From: Semisulcospira habei
Taxonomy: Eukaryota > Mollusca > Gastropoda > Semisulcospiridae
DNA length: 64,000 nucleotides
Assembly: GCA_036245525.1 (NCBI GenBank)
Contig: BTPG01000005.1
Span: forward strand, 207,919,242 to 207,983,241
Direction: 5' to 3'
Below the pieces are notes generated by a model. That model did no database searches. It had not been told where the DNA came from and worked only from the letters and a program-made list of their open reading frames with translations. Of the stretch, positions 1 to 10,328 are shown in pieces. Made by a program: the position numbers and the translations under genes. Position 1 is the stretch's first letter. Each line of letters begins with the position of its first letter.

Positions 1-600
1 TCAAGCCTCGGATTTCAAACTTGGCCCAAGGGTACTTTGTGGTAAAACCTTTCTTAACATACCAATTTCAGTGACCTCGCGCAAAGATCAAGGTCACAGG
101 GGGTCCAGAAACGGGTCTAAAATAGCTGTTTTTTGACATAATGGTTTCTCCTCAAATATTATTTTCAACTTCAAACCCAAATTTGGTACACAGATGCCTG
201 ATGTTAAGACTTTTCTATGCATACTAATTTGGATGACCACTTGAAAAGTTCAAGGGTCACAGGAGGTCAGCAAATGTGTGAAAAACTTTTTTTTTTCTCA
301 AATTCTGTTTTCAACTTCAAGCCCAAAGTTGGTATAGAGATATCTGTGATAAGGCCTTCCTATGCATACTAATTTGGATGACTTCTCGGAGAGGTCAAGG
401 GTCACAGGACATCAGCAAGTGTGTGAAAAATGTCAGTTTTTGATAGAATTGTAGTTTTTATCAAAGTATTTTGCAAACTTTTCAATCAAACTTGGCATAA
501 AATTGGTCTATGGCATAAGGTAGCTTATGATAACACCTTTCTAGGCATGCTAATTTATTTGCCCCCTTAAACGGAGGGTCGACAAAGGTGAAAAATGCAC
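1..600. repeat. Diverged tandem repeat, about four units of 145-165 bp
   Basis: Units share caaacttgg or cccaaatttggt, tatgcatactaatttggatg and caagggtcacagg at about 17, 177, 322 and 487. No coding potential; it lies in the ATPAF1 intron upstream of the first visible exon. Confidence 0.6.
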
Positions 601-652
601 ACATTTTGAGAAAACTCAGATTTCACTAGTACAAAAGCCAACCCTTTAATTA

Positions 653-830
653 TAAAGAAGTACCCAACGGAGAAAGAAACACGCTTAGAAAAAACGTACA
701 CACAATTTTTCTAAGGTGTTTCTTTCCGTTGGTACTTCTTTGCATTTCACACGCTGGCAGTCAACACCGTTTTTCTAAGCGTGTTTCTTCTCCGTTGGTA
801 CTTCTTGCATTTCACACGCTTGGCAGTCAC
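653..830. repeat. Family E hairpin element
   Basis: aagaagtacccaacggagaa with gaaacacgcttagaaaa at 653-695 is complementary to two tandem copies of the opposite arm ending near 745 and 807, followed by cacgcttggcagtcacc. Related copies at 15650-15700, 16328-16480, 18860-18900, 30512-30590, 43530-43680 and 45040-45110. Confidence 0.65.
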
Positions 831-1123
831 CTTTTTGGTCTGAACCCTTTAATTATGCTTAGACACATGAACACTCAAAGGTCTAACTTATTATGTGGAC
901 TGACCATCAACGTGAACCATAAAGCATTTGCATCTATACGTCTGCATGTATATTCAAATCAAAGACCATTACGCATTTTGTGTGTGTGTACGTTTGTGTG
1001 TGTGTGCAGATCTGGAAGGACTATCACAGCCAGAAAGATTGTGTGTTTGCTGTCTTGCAGGTACGTCCAACTTTGTATCTTACAGGTAACTAAGTTTTGC
1101 ATTTGGTTACAGCAGAACCTGTT

Positions 1124-1287
1124 TTAACCCACTAACTCCTGCGGACGAATTTTTCAGATTTGCGAGTTGTCATACGAAGCTACCTTACAGTTCATGAGAT
1201 ATACTGACCATGATAGTTCAAGGGTGGTGCCAGGACAGCTTGGCGCCTACAGCTCATGTTAGGGTGTGTCAGGATTGAAAGGGTTAA
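1124..1287. mobile_element. Family A hairpin element (one arm lost)
   Basis: TTAA ends at 1124-1127 and 1284-1287. Contains ccatgatagttcaagggtgg and ..cagcttggcgcc, then breaks off where the second arm should begin. Confidence 0.7.
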
Positions 1288-1893
1288 GCGACCACCCTTA
1301 TGATAGGTAACCTCCCATGTGGCTGCGGCCACCCAAATTGATGGTCTTTTAGGACAGGTGACACTTTTTTTCCCCTTCAAGACTTCATTTCAGGAGCACC
1401 CGTCTTTGAAGACCGTTTGGTGGGTTGCTCAAGACAGGTTCTGCTGTATAATGTACTGGCATTTCTAAGATCCTTCTACTGTACCAGTAACACTAGCTGG
1501 TCCATCTGGGTCTCTTGATAAATGTGTGAAGACCATTTGGTGGTTGCTCAAGACAGATTCTGCTGTATAATGTACTGGCATTTTAAAGATCCTTCTACTG
1601 TATCAGTAACACTAGCTGGTCCATCTGGGTCTCTTGATAAATGTGTGATGTCGTGCAATTTATCGGTTCGCTTTCGGAAGGTGGGTGGGTGGGGTGGGGG
1701 GTTGGGGTGGGCGGAAATCTGATTTGATTTTTATTTGTTGCTTTATAAAAAAAGTCTTTGTCAGAAAGTAGTAGATGCTTTTAATAATAATAATAATAAT
1801 AATAAAGAGCATTTATATCGCACAGAATTCCCAGGAGCAGTGGGCTCTAAGCGCTTTACAAAAAAATATATGTATGCAGTTTGTACCTGACTT

Positions 1894-2101
1894 TTAACCC
1901 ATTTAGCTGCAAGTCCCTACAGCAGGAGATTAATTGACCATGATAATTCAAGGGTAGTGCCAGATTAGCTTGGCGCATGATGGCGCCAATCTAATCTGGC
2001 AATACCCTTGAATTATCATGGTCAATCCATCCCCTAGTACATAGTCATTAGGCAACACCTCCAAAATCTGAGAAATGGGACCTTGGGGCTAAAAGAGTTA
2101 A
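1894..2101. mobile_element. Family A hairpin element
   Basis: TTAA at 1894-1897 and 2098-2101. The stem centres on ggcgcatgatggcgcc; arms contain gataattcaagggtagtgcc and its complement. 3' flank ccaaaatctgagaaatggga is the family flank in reverse orientation. Confidence 0.85.
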
Positions 2102-2235
2102 TGTCGCATATTTAACTTTAACTGAGAGCAGCACAATCAGTTTAGAAAAAACTTGAGCTGATCTTGGTCAGTCTAGTCAAGGCAGTTTTGTACACAAATT
2201 CATATGTATAAATGCGTGTAATTTTTTCCTTTCAG

Positions 2236-2283
2236 AGAGATGCCTTTGAAGATCTGATGACTAAAGGGCAATCTTGTCCAACA
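2236..2283 (+). CDS. ATPAF1: ATPAF1 internal exon (ends QSCPT)
   Basis: Sixteen codons reading RDAFEDLMTKGQSCPT, between a pyrimidine-rich ttcag acceptor and a gtgagt donor. Phase 0 at both ends. It corresponds to the family's conserved QSCPT motif just before the β-rich core. Confidence 0.82.
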
Positions 2284-4036
2284 GTGAGTACGATCAGCAT
2301 AATATTGGTGCATTTGTTTCTGCATTTTAACCCATATCATGCTGAGGCTAAAAGATTCAAATTTATTCACTGCCATATGCAAGCTACTTTACAGTACTTA
2401 TAGACCAATGGCTTTAGTTCAAGGGTGGTGGCAAAATAGCTTGGCGCCTAGAGGCGCCAAGCTATTCTGGCACTACCCTTGAACTATTTTAGTCAAACTT
2501 ATTTCACACACTGGTGTATTCTGAATGATATGGGTTATATGCGTCAGTGAATTCACCGCACTGGTTGTCTCCCTTGATTCGCTACTTGTGGTTTGCCAAT
2601 CAAGGGAGGCAACTGTTTTGGGCGATGCACTAAGACAACTAGTGAGTGCGTTCACCTTCATCATCATACAGAGAACACTCTGACCAAAGCCTGGAACGCA
2701 CACGAAGAGTGCCCAGCAAGATGTATGATCTTTGCACACAGGTGTCTCCCTCAATTCCTGCACTGATTAGCAGTAGCGAATCGAGGAAGACAACCAGTGT
2801 GCAATTTTTGTAGTCCTTTCAGACATGAAAATTAAGAGTTTCACAAGTGGATGGAAGTTCTTTTGTGAGTTCTTGGTACTCCTGTCAGCTGTCTCCTGTT
2901 CCATAGTATCAAGTTTCATTCCGCTTCATTACTTGTTATGTTTTTTACAACTAGAATATTCAAACCCCTTGAATTTGTGTCTAATTTTTTTTATTAGCAA
3001 CATTTGACAAAACATTTGATAAACAGCACTGAATTCATTTGAATGTTGTCTGCCTTGCAGTTCATATTTCCGCTACCGAGAAATGACGGATTTGAGTTTG
3101 TACTGATGCAGTTTGATGGCAAAGATGTTCAGTTCGCTTCACTCGCCATGTACCAGGTACAATTATCTGTAAAGCATTCTGTGTCTTTAACTTTAACCCA
3201 CTTTACACCAAGGCCACATTTCCCAATTTTGGAGGCATCATCTAACGTCTATGTACCAGTAGTAGAAGATGGACTGACCATTATATTTCAAGGGTAATGT
3301 CAGATTAGCTTAGTGCCTGATAGCCCCAACTCCTTACAGCAGGGTATTGATTGACCATGATAATTCAAGGGTAGTGCCAGATTAGCTTGGCACCTGAAGG
3401 TGCCAAGCTAGTCTGCCACTAACCTTGATTTATCATGGTTGATCCATCACCTTTTGTAGTGTGTTGGTGCTAAATTTCTACATCTGAAGGAATATGTGCT
3501 GTACTTGGATGATGGAGTGACAAGGGAATTAATTTGTAGGTCCATCATCATTTTCAAATAATCTACCTCCCTTGCTTGTTCAACACACTTCTACAATATT
3601 TTTGTAGATTTCGCCAAGCAGAAGAATGTTGTCAGAGGTGCTGAGATCATGAGATTTGCACGTGTGGAGTACACTCCCTGTTGTCTAGTGTAATGCATGC
3701 TGAATATGGATTGCTGGGTGGGTCGATGGTTGGATCAAAGTATAATATATGCCATTTATTGCATGCATCATTTCTGCTCTTTGATTTCTTAACCCTTTGC
3801 ATGTCGATAACAGTTTTAGGGTTAAAGTATTTTTTCTGTCTGTAATGTTTGATTAAATATTTGCTTCTGCAATTTTCAGATCCTGAAAGAAAATTCCCCG
3901 GCTTGTTTATCACTAGTGCATTATACAGAACTGCTGGAAAGCAAAGGTAATTGAAAAGAACTTTTAATTTGACAGCGAAATAAGAGAACATGCTGAAGAG
4001 GCATATGTGTGTGTCTGCATGTGTTTGTGTGTGTGT

Positions 4037-4076
<40 letters not shown>

Positions 4077-6747
4077 GAGATTTAATGTTAAGCACTTATT
4101 CTCTTAGAAGCTTTAAGCGCTGATACAACAAGAAAACTAACACACACACACACACACACACACACACTCATGACAGTGGTGATGAATTGTGCATGGCTGG
4201 GGAAATGGACAAGTAAAAGGCAGTGTTGTAGAGGTGGGTTTTGAGAAGTGATTTGAAGGAGGGGAGCGTTTCTTAAGGGCAGGGCGGATATAGTCATGCT
4301 TAGGTACGCACAGAACTAAACGGGCAGCACTGTTTTGCACTATCTGCAGTTTATCTAGTTACTTGCTTACCTAATTAATTGCTTAATTAGGAACAGTTGG
4401 AGGAATATAAGAGTTATTTCCTCATATTGGTCATCACGCAGGTGGCCATCAACTAAATTCTTCCTGAGTTAGATCAATGCATTTCCTCTTGCATGAAATA
4501 TGTATGTTACTAGGACTTGAGTGTATTTGTAACACTTGTAATGCGTTTTTGCTGTGACAGATTTCATTAACCCATTTAACCCCATGGCCACATTTCCCAA
4601 ATTTTGGAAGTGCTATGTACCAGTTGCCAGAGATGGAGTGACCATGATAATTCAAGGGTTGTGCCAGATTAGCAAGGGTGCCACGCTAATCTGGCACTAC
4701 CCTTTAATCATCACGGTCAGTCAATCACCTGCTGTAGGGTGTCAGGGCTAAATGGGTTAATTTTGCGTTCCTTTCTGTAGATTTCATTTCTTCAAAAATA
4801 TAACTACAGGTGTTTTTTAGCCTGTGCACAGTGCATGAACCAGCTTCTTTTACCGACTTGGTGATTTGTATGTCTGTTGCAGGCATTGTTTTGATGTCTG
4901 GGCAGTATGATGACAAAGTTTTGGTAAGTGAAAATACTACTTGTACAGTACAGCAAAACCTGTTATGAGGGACCACCCTTATGAGGGTTAACCTGTCATT
5001 AAATCCATCAGTTTGATGGCCGTAGACACCTAAATGATGGTCTTAATGACAGGTGACAATTATTGCCCTGCAAATCTTCAAGACCTTGAAGAGAGAGCAC
5101 AAGACGTTTGCTGAAGAACAGGTTCTGGTGCATTTACTTCATTACCATTGTAATGCTTGTGTTTGTGGTGTGTATGTGTGAACAGACAGTAATTACTTGC
5201 GATCTAAGTCTGCGAATATGCACCAACTCCGTTGTATCCAGGTTAGTCCATTCGCTTCCAGAGCCCAAATAAACATGAGGTCTGCCAGCTGATGTGAGCC
5301 TGAGTTGGCCTGTGGATGCAGTGTTCCCCATAAGGCATACGCATCATGCTGATGCACAGATATTTTTAACCCTTTGGCTGAGCTACCGACAGCCAAAGGG
5401 TTAAGGCCAGCCACTGTGAGCCACACTTAAAATTTCTATGAGGAACATTTGTATGGCTGATAAGAATGACGTGGAGACTGAGGACCTGTGTTGCTATGCA
5501 GTGAGGTAGGCGGCGCCCAAAATGTTGTCGGGACGGACACAGAAGGTGCAACAGTGGAACTTGTACCTAACCCCAAAATGGCAAAACCAGGGTAGGGTTA
5601 AGCAAATTGTACAACGGAACCCCAGGAGCCACCGTCTTGATGTAATGGTGGCTTGATTGTGTTGCTGCCTCTCTAGATGCACTAAGATGACCAGACACTA
5701 CCTTCAAGCTGCCATCGTCCGCCCATCTCAAGCTGTTGACACTTGACTTGAAAGAGACAATAAGTGTGGTCTCTTTTACATCAAGTGTCAACAGCAATGG
5801 CAGCAACATTTTTGACCGTCGTCTCTATCATGTCAAGTGTCAACAGTGGGACATTGATTTGACCTGCATAGCTCAAAGCTAGTGGCCGATTAACCCTTCT
5901 AGCCCCAAGGTCTCATTTCTCAAATCATGGGGACATAGCTTAGTGGATAAGACACTGCGTTGGCAGCCGTAAGATCCCGGGTTCGAATCCCCTGGTGGGC
6001 AAGAATAGGATGTGGACTTTTCCTCATTCCCATTGAGTCAAATTTACGTAAGACTCGGCTTACGGTTGCCTGTCTCGCCTTCGTGTGCACAGCACGCATA
6101 ATCATCAAGTGCGCACGTTAAAAATCCCATTGCCACTAATCGAAAAGAGAAGACCCGGTAGGGCCGGTGAAATGGAAACAAATATTTCACATGCACCAAA
6201 AGTTAATAGCTGGGTGGAGGTTTGCACATGAAGTAGCGCTTAACTAGCAGCAGGCTTTCAAAGCTTCAGCTTTCATCCCTATGGCGGCGCCTTGAGCATC
6301 TTTAATTAGATGGATATGTGCGCCTTGGAGATACCGTACCATACCATACCACATTTTGGAGATGCTGCCTAACGACTGTGTACCAGTTGTGGGAGATGTA
6401 TTGATCATGATAATTCAAGGGTAGTGCCAGATGAGCTTGGCGCCTTCAGGCGCCAAGCTCATCTGGCACTACCCTTGAATTATCATGATCAATTTTATCT
6501 CCTGCTGCAGGGTCCCGGGGCTAAAAGTGTTAAATGACAGTCGTCATCGGTACCATGTGTTTTTCGCCTCCAGAAACGAGAGGAAGCCCTGATGATCGTT
6601 CAGCTGATGGCCATCTACTATGGCAAGAACTCGCTGCGCTTCGACAGAGTGGAAATGTTCAACCACCAGCCGGACAAGTTCGACCACAACTTGCTGATAG
6701 ATGAGTACAAGATGATGTACTCAGACACACCTAAACCAGTTCAATAA
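2236..6747 (+). CDS. ATPAF1: ATP synthase mitochondrial F1 complex assembly factor 1 (ATPAF1/ATP11 family), last five exons
   Basis: This is the 3' part of a chaperone gene whose family binds the F1 beta subunit in the mitochondrial matrix and helps build the alpha/beta hexamer. Five exons join in frame at 2236-2283, 3061-3156, 3880-3946, 4883-4923 and 6574-6747, giving 141 residues and a TAA stop; all introns are GT-AG. The joined reading shows the family landmarks in order: QSCPT, LPRNDGFEF, a 15-residue stretch ending LVHY, GIVLM, VQL, then VEMFN..P..F. These match my recollection of the animal protein in order and spacing. The N-terminal half, including the mitochondrial presequence, is not found in 1-2235, so it lies left of the window beyond an intron of at least 2.2 kb. 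Introns carry Family A hairpins and one SINE. The family assignment is firm; function is inferred by homology. Confidence 0.87.
2327..2538. mobile_element. Family A2 hairpin element in ATPAF1 intron
   Basis: Begins TTAA 43 bases after an exon donor and ends GGGTTAT. Stem ...agcttggcgcctagaggcgccaagct...; flanks are the A2 type (gccatatgcaagctac) in reverse. Confidence 0.85.
2555..2810. repeat. Family I hairpins (two)
   Basis: gttgtctcccttgattcgct pairs with ccaatcaagggaggcaac near 2610, and a second one lies at 2740-2800. Related to 32591-32670, which carries gcagacaaccagtgtgcg. Confidence 0.5.
3061..3156 (+). CDS. ATPAF1: ATPAF1 internal exon (LPR..GFEF block)
   Basis: Thirty-two codons, phase 0 at both ends, acceptor ttgcag and donor gtacaa. 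It encodes FIFPLPRNDGFEF and then a strand pair ending LAMYQ, equivalent to the core β-sheet of the family. Confidence 0.85.
3193..3475. mobile_element. Family A hairpin element, composite of one and a half copies
   Basis: A 5' half (3193-3310: ttaacccac..gccacatttcccaattttgg..) is followed by a second copy with full arms (about 3345-3450) around ttggcacctgaaggtgccaa. The right TTAA is lost. Confidence 0.78.
3789..3825. repeat. Minimal TTAA-CCC...GGG-TTAA element, 37 bp
   Basis: TTAACCC at 3789-3795 and GGGTTAA at 3819-3825 bracket gtcgataacag, the Family F core. It lies 54 bases before the ATPAF1 exon at 3880. Confidence 0.55.
3880..3946 (+). CDS. ATPAF1: ATPAF1 internal exon (LVHYTEL block)
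   Basis: 67-nt exon after an aattttcag acceptor, ending in phase 1 at gtaatt. It encodes ILKENSPACLSLVHYTELLESK. Its length to the HY motif matches the family with no gap. Confidence 0.83.
4040..4360. repeat. Dispersed retroposon-like repeat with (TAA)n and (AC)n
   Basis: (TAA)n at 4040-4075, then a ttaagcact..tttaagcgctga motif, (AC)n at 4141-4167 and a segment ending gcagcactgttttgcact. The (TAA)n plus agcgctt signature recurs at 1773-1860 and 37822-37890. Confidence 0.45.
4567..4760. mobile_element. Family A hairpin element in ATPAF1 intron
   Basis: TTAA at 4567-4570 and 4757-4760. Forward flanks (cccatttaaccccatggcca); the stem tip ttagcaagggtgccacgctaa has decayed. Confidence 0.85.
4883..4923 (+). 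CDS. ATPAF1: ATPAF1 internal exon (GIVLM block)
   Basis: A 41-nt micro-exon that completes a Gly codon split across the intron and reads IVLMSGQYDDKVL, then gtaagt. GIVLM is a family hallmark. It is too short to be found by ORF calling and was located by homology and splice sites. Confidence 0.83.
5366..5404. repeat. Minimal palindromic TTAA element, 39 bp
   Basis: TTAACCCTTTGGCTG (5366-5380) and CAGCCAAAGGGTTAA (5390-5404) are exact complements around a 9-base loop. It is the smallest clean member of the TTAA-bounded class here. Confidence 0.75.
5890..6533. mobile_element. Family A hairpin element split by a SINE
   Basis: The left part 5890-5927 (TTAACCCTTCTAGCCCCAAG...) and right part 6352-6533 (attttggagatgctgcctaa ... 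gtgTTAA) make one normal copy once the SINE is removed. Stem centre ggcgccttcaggcgcc. Confidence 0.85.
5928..6351 (+). mobile_element. tRNA-derived SINE inserted in a Family A element
   Basis: A tRNA-like head carries box A TAGCTTAGTGG (5936-5946) and box B GGTTCGAATCC (5980-5990), followed by about 330 bp of non-tRNA body and an ATACC-type repeated tail. Family A sequence stops at about 5927 and resumes at about 6352, so this SINE is younger than its host element. It lies in the last ATPAF1 intron. Confidence 0.8.
6574..6747 (+). CDS. ATPAF1: ATPAF1 terminal exon
   Basis: 58 codons including the TAA stop, after a ctccag acceptor, phase 0. It encodes KREEALMIVQL...RFDRVEMFNHQPDKFDHNLLIDEYK and a short PKPVQ tail. 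The VE.FN..P..F pattern matches the end of the family domain. Confidence 0.88.
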   Translation, partial: KREEALMIVQLMAIYYGKNSLRFDRVEMFNHQPDKFDHNLLIDEYKMMYSDTPKPVQ

Positions 6748-6748
6748 A
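6743..6748 (+). terminator. Polyadenylation signal overlapping the ATPAF1 stop codon
   Basis: AATAAA reads across the terminal CAA-TAA and the next base, so the stop codon is part of the hexamer. No other AATAAA stands out in the next 150 bases, implying a very short 3' UTR if this one is used. Confidence 0.5.
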
Positions 6749-6778
6749 TAATCCACTAGGGCATATTTACCATACATA

Positions 6779-6836
6779 CTGGTCTGTGATTGTGGACCTT
6801 AGGCCTGAAAGCTGTAAGGTCCACAATCACACACTA
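6779..6836. repeat. Family C hairpin
   Basis: tggtctgtgattgtggacct pairs with aaggtccacaatcacacac just after the ATPAF1 poly(A) signal. Other copies at 8817-8876, 9645-9705, 31571-31638, 42467-42543 and 60688-60750. Confidence 0.65.
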
Positions 6837-7049
6837 GCACACACACTTAAGACAGAACACACATTTAAGACAGAACCCACACTTAAGACAGGACACACAC
6901 TTAAGACAGAACCCACACGTATTAAGACAGGACACACACTTAAGACAGAACATACACTTAAGACAGGACACACACTTAAGACAGGACACACACTTAAGAC
7001 AAAACTCGCACTTGAAACACAGGACACACACTTAAGACAGTACACGCAC
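6835..7049. repeat. 18-bp tandem repeat (acacacttaagacaggac)
   Basis: About twelve units with small variants, translating as HTLKTE/HTLKTG repeats in one frame. Units continue at 7274-7306 and 7521-7600, so Family A copies at 7050 and 7307 were inserted into one array. Confidence 0.85.
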
Positions 7050-7273
7050 TTAACCCTTATCATTCGGAATACAGGAGTGTGTGAAATAAGTTTGACTAAA
7101 ATAGTTTAAGGGTTGTGCCAGAATAGCTTGGCACCTCTATTCGCCAAGCTATTCTGGCACTACCTTTGAACTAAAGCCATTGGTTTGTATCCTTAACTGT
7201 AAGCACTATAATGTAGCTTGCATATGGCAGTGTACAAATTTGAAGCCTTTAGCCTCGGTATGATAGGGGCTAA
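7050..7273. mobile_element. Family A2 hairpin element in the 18-bp array
   Basis: Left TTAA at 7050-7053, cccttatcattcggaataca flank, stem ending near 7165, flank gcttgcatatggcagtgtac. Right end ctaag is one base off TTAA. Confidence 0.82.
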
Positions 7274-7306
7274 GATAGAACCCACACTTTCAGACAGGAC
7301 CCACAC

Positions 7307-7520
7307 TTAACCCATTACATTCTGGGGCTGATTTTAAAAAATGTGTTTATTGTCCTATGAAGGCTACATTACAGATTAGGAGATAGATCAACCGTGTTAC
7401 TTTAAGGGTGGTGCCAGAACAGCTTGGCGCCTCAGGCGCCAAATTGTTCTGGCACCACCCTTGAACTTGCATTGTCAACTTTATTTCAAGCAATGGGTGT
7501 ATCAGAATGAAAAGGGTTAA
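7307..7520. mobile_element. Family A4 hairpin element in the 18-bp array
   Basis: TTAA at 7307-7310 and 7517-7520. Left flank ccacac and right flank gacatg rejoin as one array unit around a single TTAA. Stem centre ttggcgcctcaggcgcc; flank ttattgtcctatgaaggcta. Confidence 0.88.
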
Positions 7521-7649
7521 GACATGACACACACAGTTAAGACAGACTCACAATTAAGAGAGCACACATACTTGAGACAGCACACATATTTAATCTATTT
7601 AGAGACAAAATCTATTTGGAAGAAGCTCAAATGAAGCCATATTATCAAC

Positions 7650-8219
7650 ACATTGAGCCCTGCTGTCGAAACCAACCAACTTCTGGAGTTTTTTTCTGAA
7701 CACTACATAACAGCTCAGCAGACATATCGACCATGACAGTTTAAGGAGTGTGTGTGGGGGGGGGGGGTTGATTGATTGTACATTGCTTACGTCCCGACAG
7801 CACAGGCTTTCTCAGGACGTGCCTGCATGCTTGTGAAAAAACAACTAAACAGACATTGATGTATGTCGCCAGCGGTCAATACATTAAATAAACCTACACA
7901 TGGGCCTAATAAAGCTAAGCATTAGCAACACATCCATATCAAGAGCTACAGGCAGCGCGACGTAGGGGAGTTTAAAAGGCAAATACAGGTGAATGGACTC
8001 GGGTAGACAGAAACACTGCCCAGAATGAGAGAAAACTCACCCTGGGGCTGACCAGGTGACCTGGGAACTAAAAGTACTACCCCACCCAGTCCCCAGGGCA
8101 GACCGGGGGGTTGTGGGGGGGGGGGGGGGTGCCAGAATAGCTTGGCACCTAGAGGCACTGAGTTATTGTGGCATCACCCTTGAATATATTTTGTTGTAAA
8201 ACAGAGCTGAATGTGTTAA
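7650..8219. mobile_element. Family A hairpin element split by SINE-L
   Basis: Left part about 7650-7750 (gagccctgctgtcgaaacc..catatcgaccatgacag), right part about 8130-8219 (gtgccagaatagcttggcac .. gtgTTAA). The SINE is 7768-8118. Confidence 0.65.
7768..8118 (-). mobile_element. SINE-L copy, minus orientation, inside a Family A element
   Basis: Runs from ttgattgattgtacattgc to cagaccggggg with many single-base losses. Family A halves lie on both sides (about 7650-7750 and 8130-8219). Confidence 0.75.
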
Positions 8220-8883
8220 AATGTGTTTTGTAGTTGGATGATGATTGCGACTTTTTTTGTCTTCTTAATTTCTTTGTGTGCAGTTTGTCGTTAAGTGACG
8301 TTCAGCTTTACAATTTCAGTTTTGGATTGTAAATGTTACAAAAGTGTGGCGACTTTGTTAAAGTAAAATAGCTCATGTGTTTGCACCGAAATGTCTTATC
8401 TATGAGTGAAGAAAAAAGTCAGAAGTGTTATTTGTGAATCGTATTTGTTTGCTTCTTCTTATTTTATAATCAGGTGTTGTTGGTATCCAACATGTGTATT
8501 TCTGTATTGGAGCTTAAAATAATGGTGAAAAAGAAAACGAAAATTGATTTTTCACAGCTTTCTTTGTGTGCGGCGTGTGGTTGTGTTGTGTTGTGTGTGT
8601 GTGTGTGTGCGTTGCGTGCGTTGCGTTGTGTGTGTTGTGTTGTGTTGGTGTGTGTGTTGTGTGTGTTGTGTTGCTTGCTGCGGTGTGCTTTCTCCCCGCC
8701 CCCGAGAGACAACACACTGTGCATCTATTTCTCAAAATTCATTGACGTTTGTTCTCAGACTTCAGCAGGCACTGCCCTTTGGCTGTCATAATCGCCCCCC
8801 ACTTTCACAAATGTGTGTTGGTCTGTGATTTTGGACCTTACTGCCTCGAGCCGTATGATCTGCAGTCACAGACCATCACAGAA

Positions 8884-9059
8884 TTAACCCATTATATCCT
8901 GAGGCTAAAAAATTGCTTATTGTCCTATGAAGATTACATTACAAATTAGGCGATAGATCAACCATTTTAGTTTAAGTACCAAGCTATTCTGGCACCGCCC
9001 TTGAACTCTCATAGTCAAATTTATTTCAAGCAATAGTGTATCAGGATGAAAAGGGTTAA
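8884..9059. mobile_element. Family A4 hairpin element, deleted stem
   Basis: TTAA at 8884-8887 and 9056-9059; flanks match 7307-7520 but most of the left arm is gone, leaving only agctattctggcaccgccc of the stem. Confidence 0.75.
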
Positions 9060-9277
9060 GGCTTGAATTTTGTTTACTAAAAATTGAAAAAAACACAAAC
9101 AAACAACCCTTGATGCTTTACACTTGATATCAACAAGTGTGCCGGTTTATGGGAGGTGCGTGCTCAGATAAGTGACGTGACCTCATAGACCCAAGAGGAG
9201 GAGATTTCAAAACATGACGGCTCGTCACTCTATCCACCTCCCGCCCGGACTTTGCCTCCGGCATCCGGCCGAGACAG

Positions 9278-9545
9278 TTAACCCCTTTGCTCCCAGTGGT
9301 CGCGGATTACGCGTCTGTGAAACCACCGCACACTGACCGACAATCGCGTCAAGAACACAAACGAAACGGGACCCAAGATGGTCACACAGTGACATGAAAA
9401 GGGACTCAAAATGGTCCCACAAACAAGCGAAGGACTAACATAGACTTAGATCCTCATGAGCCCCCGCGACTGCGGGGGCTCATGTGGATGTATATCTATT
9501 GCAGCTGGGGTAGCGTTCGCCTGGCCCCGGCAGCGAAGGGGTTAC
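9278..9545. mobile_element. Family B hairpin element
   Basis: Begins TTAACCCCTTTGCTCCCAG and ends gcgaaggggTTAC. The stem 9449-9486 pairs tcctcatgagcccccgc with gcgggggctcatg. Confidence 0.72.
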
Positions 9546-9998
9546 AGGAAGGTGGGAGGAGGGGAACTTCTTTTCTTTTTTTTTTTTTTTTGGGGGGGGG
9601 GGGGTTCTGACAACTGACCTGATATCACTGTACTCTCACATCATAATTGTGTGCTTAGATGTGATTTTGGACCTTGCGTCTTTGAGCCATAAGATACAAG
9701 GATCACGACCAGCACCTATACGAATAACTCCACCCCCCACGCATCTCTTACAGCTCATCTCACTGTAGGCTGGGGTTTACAAGTTCGTTTTCAAGATATA
9801 CATATAATCAATGTACATTTTTTCTTTCTTCTAGTCCCTGTAATGTCATGCATGACCTTAGAACCCATTGTTCAGACAGCACGTGCGTTATAAGATTCTG
9901 GTAAATCAAAGTGGCACAGTTGCAGTGCGGCTGAATTGATCAGTGTTCAGGTCGTACTCCATAGGCAATAGATGTCCCTGTCCCCCCCTCCCCTCCCG

Positions 9999-10115
9999 TT
10001 AACCCGCCCGCTAGGGCCGTCCGTTATCACTCCGTGCGTGACGTCACTTCGAGACGTTCGCATCCGATTCGCGCTTAGGCCGCGAATTCGATGCAACACG
10101 TCTCGAAAGAGTTAA
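9999..10115. mobile_element. Family G hairpin element
   Basis: TTAA at 9999-10002 and 10112-10115. cgagacgttcgcatccgatt pairs imperfectly with cgatgcaacacgtctcg. Confidence 0.6.
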
Positions 10116-10137
10116 ACCCCGAAGTAACAACAAGACC

Positions 10138-10328
10138 TTAACCCTCCTGTGGGTGGACGCTGATTGTGTTGTTGAAATCATTGTCAATTCAGCTTCACGA
10201 TCAGCTCTTAAGAGAACGCGGATGCAAAGTGGTTTCAGCAAGAGGCAATTGCGGGGGCTCATGAGGATCTATACCTCTTGCGGTGTGGGTGTGTTCGAGA
10301 ATTTGTTTTGCGGCCGCCAAGGGGTTAA
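10138..10328. mobile_element. Family B element, decayed stem
   Basis: TTAA at 10138-10141 and 10325-10328 with cagcaagaggcaattgcggg and gggctcatgaggatctatac; only one stem arm is well kept. Confidence 0.6.

Noticed and set aside
729..1127. 132-codon frame upstream of ATPAF1
   Set aside because: Covers Family E hairpin arms; does not resemble the N-terminal half of the ATPAF1 family.
5936..5990. tRNA gene
   Set aside because: Boxes A and B are present, but no acceptor stem or anticodon arm forms and the sequence continues into a SINE body; likewise 38574-38627.
6786..7109. 107-codon frame with HTLKTE/HTLKTG repeats
   Set aside because: The 18-bp array is a multiple of 3 and stays open in several frames; no start context, splice or domain.
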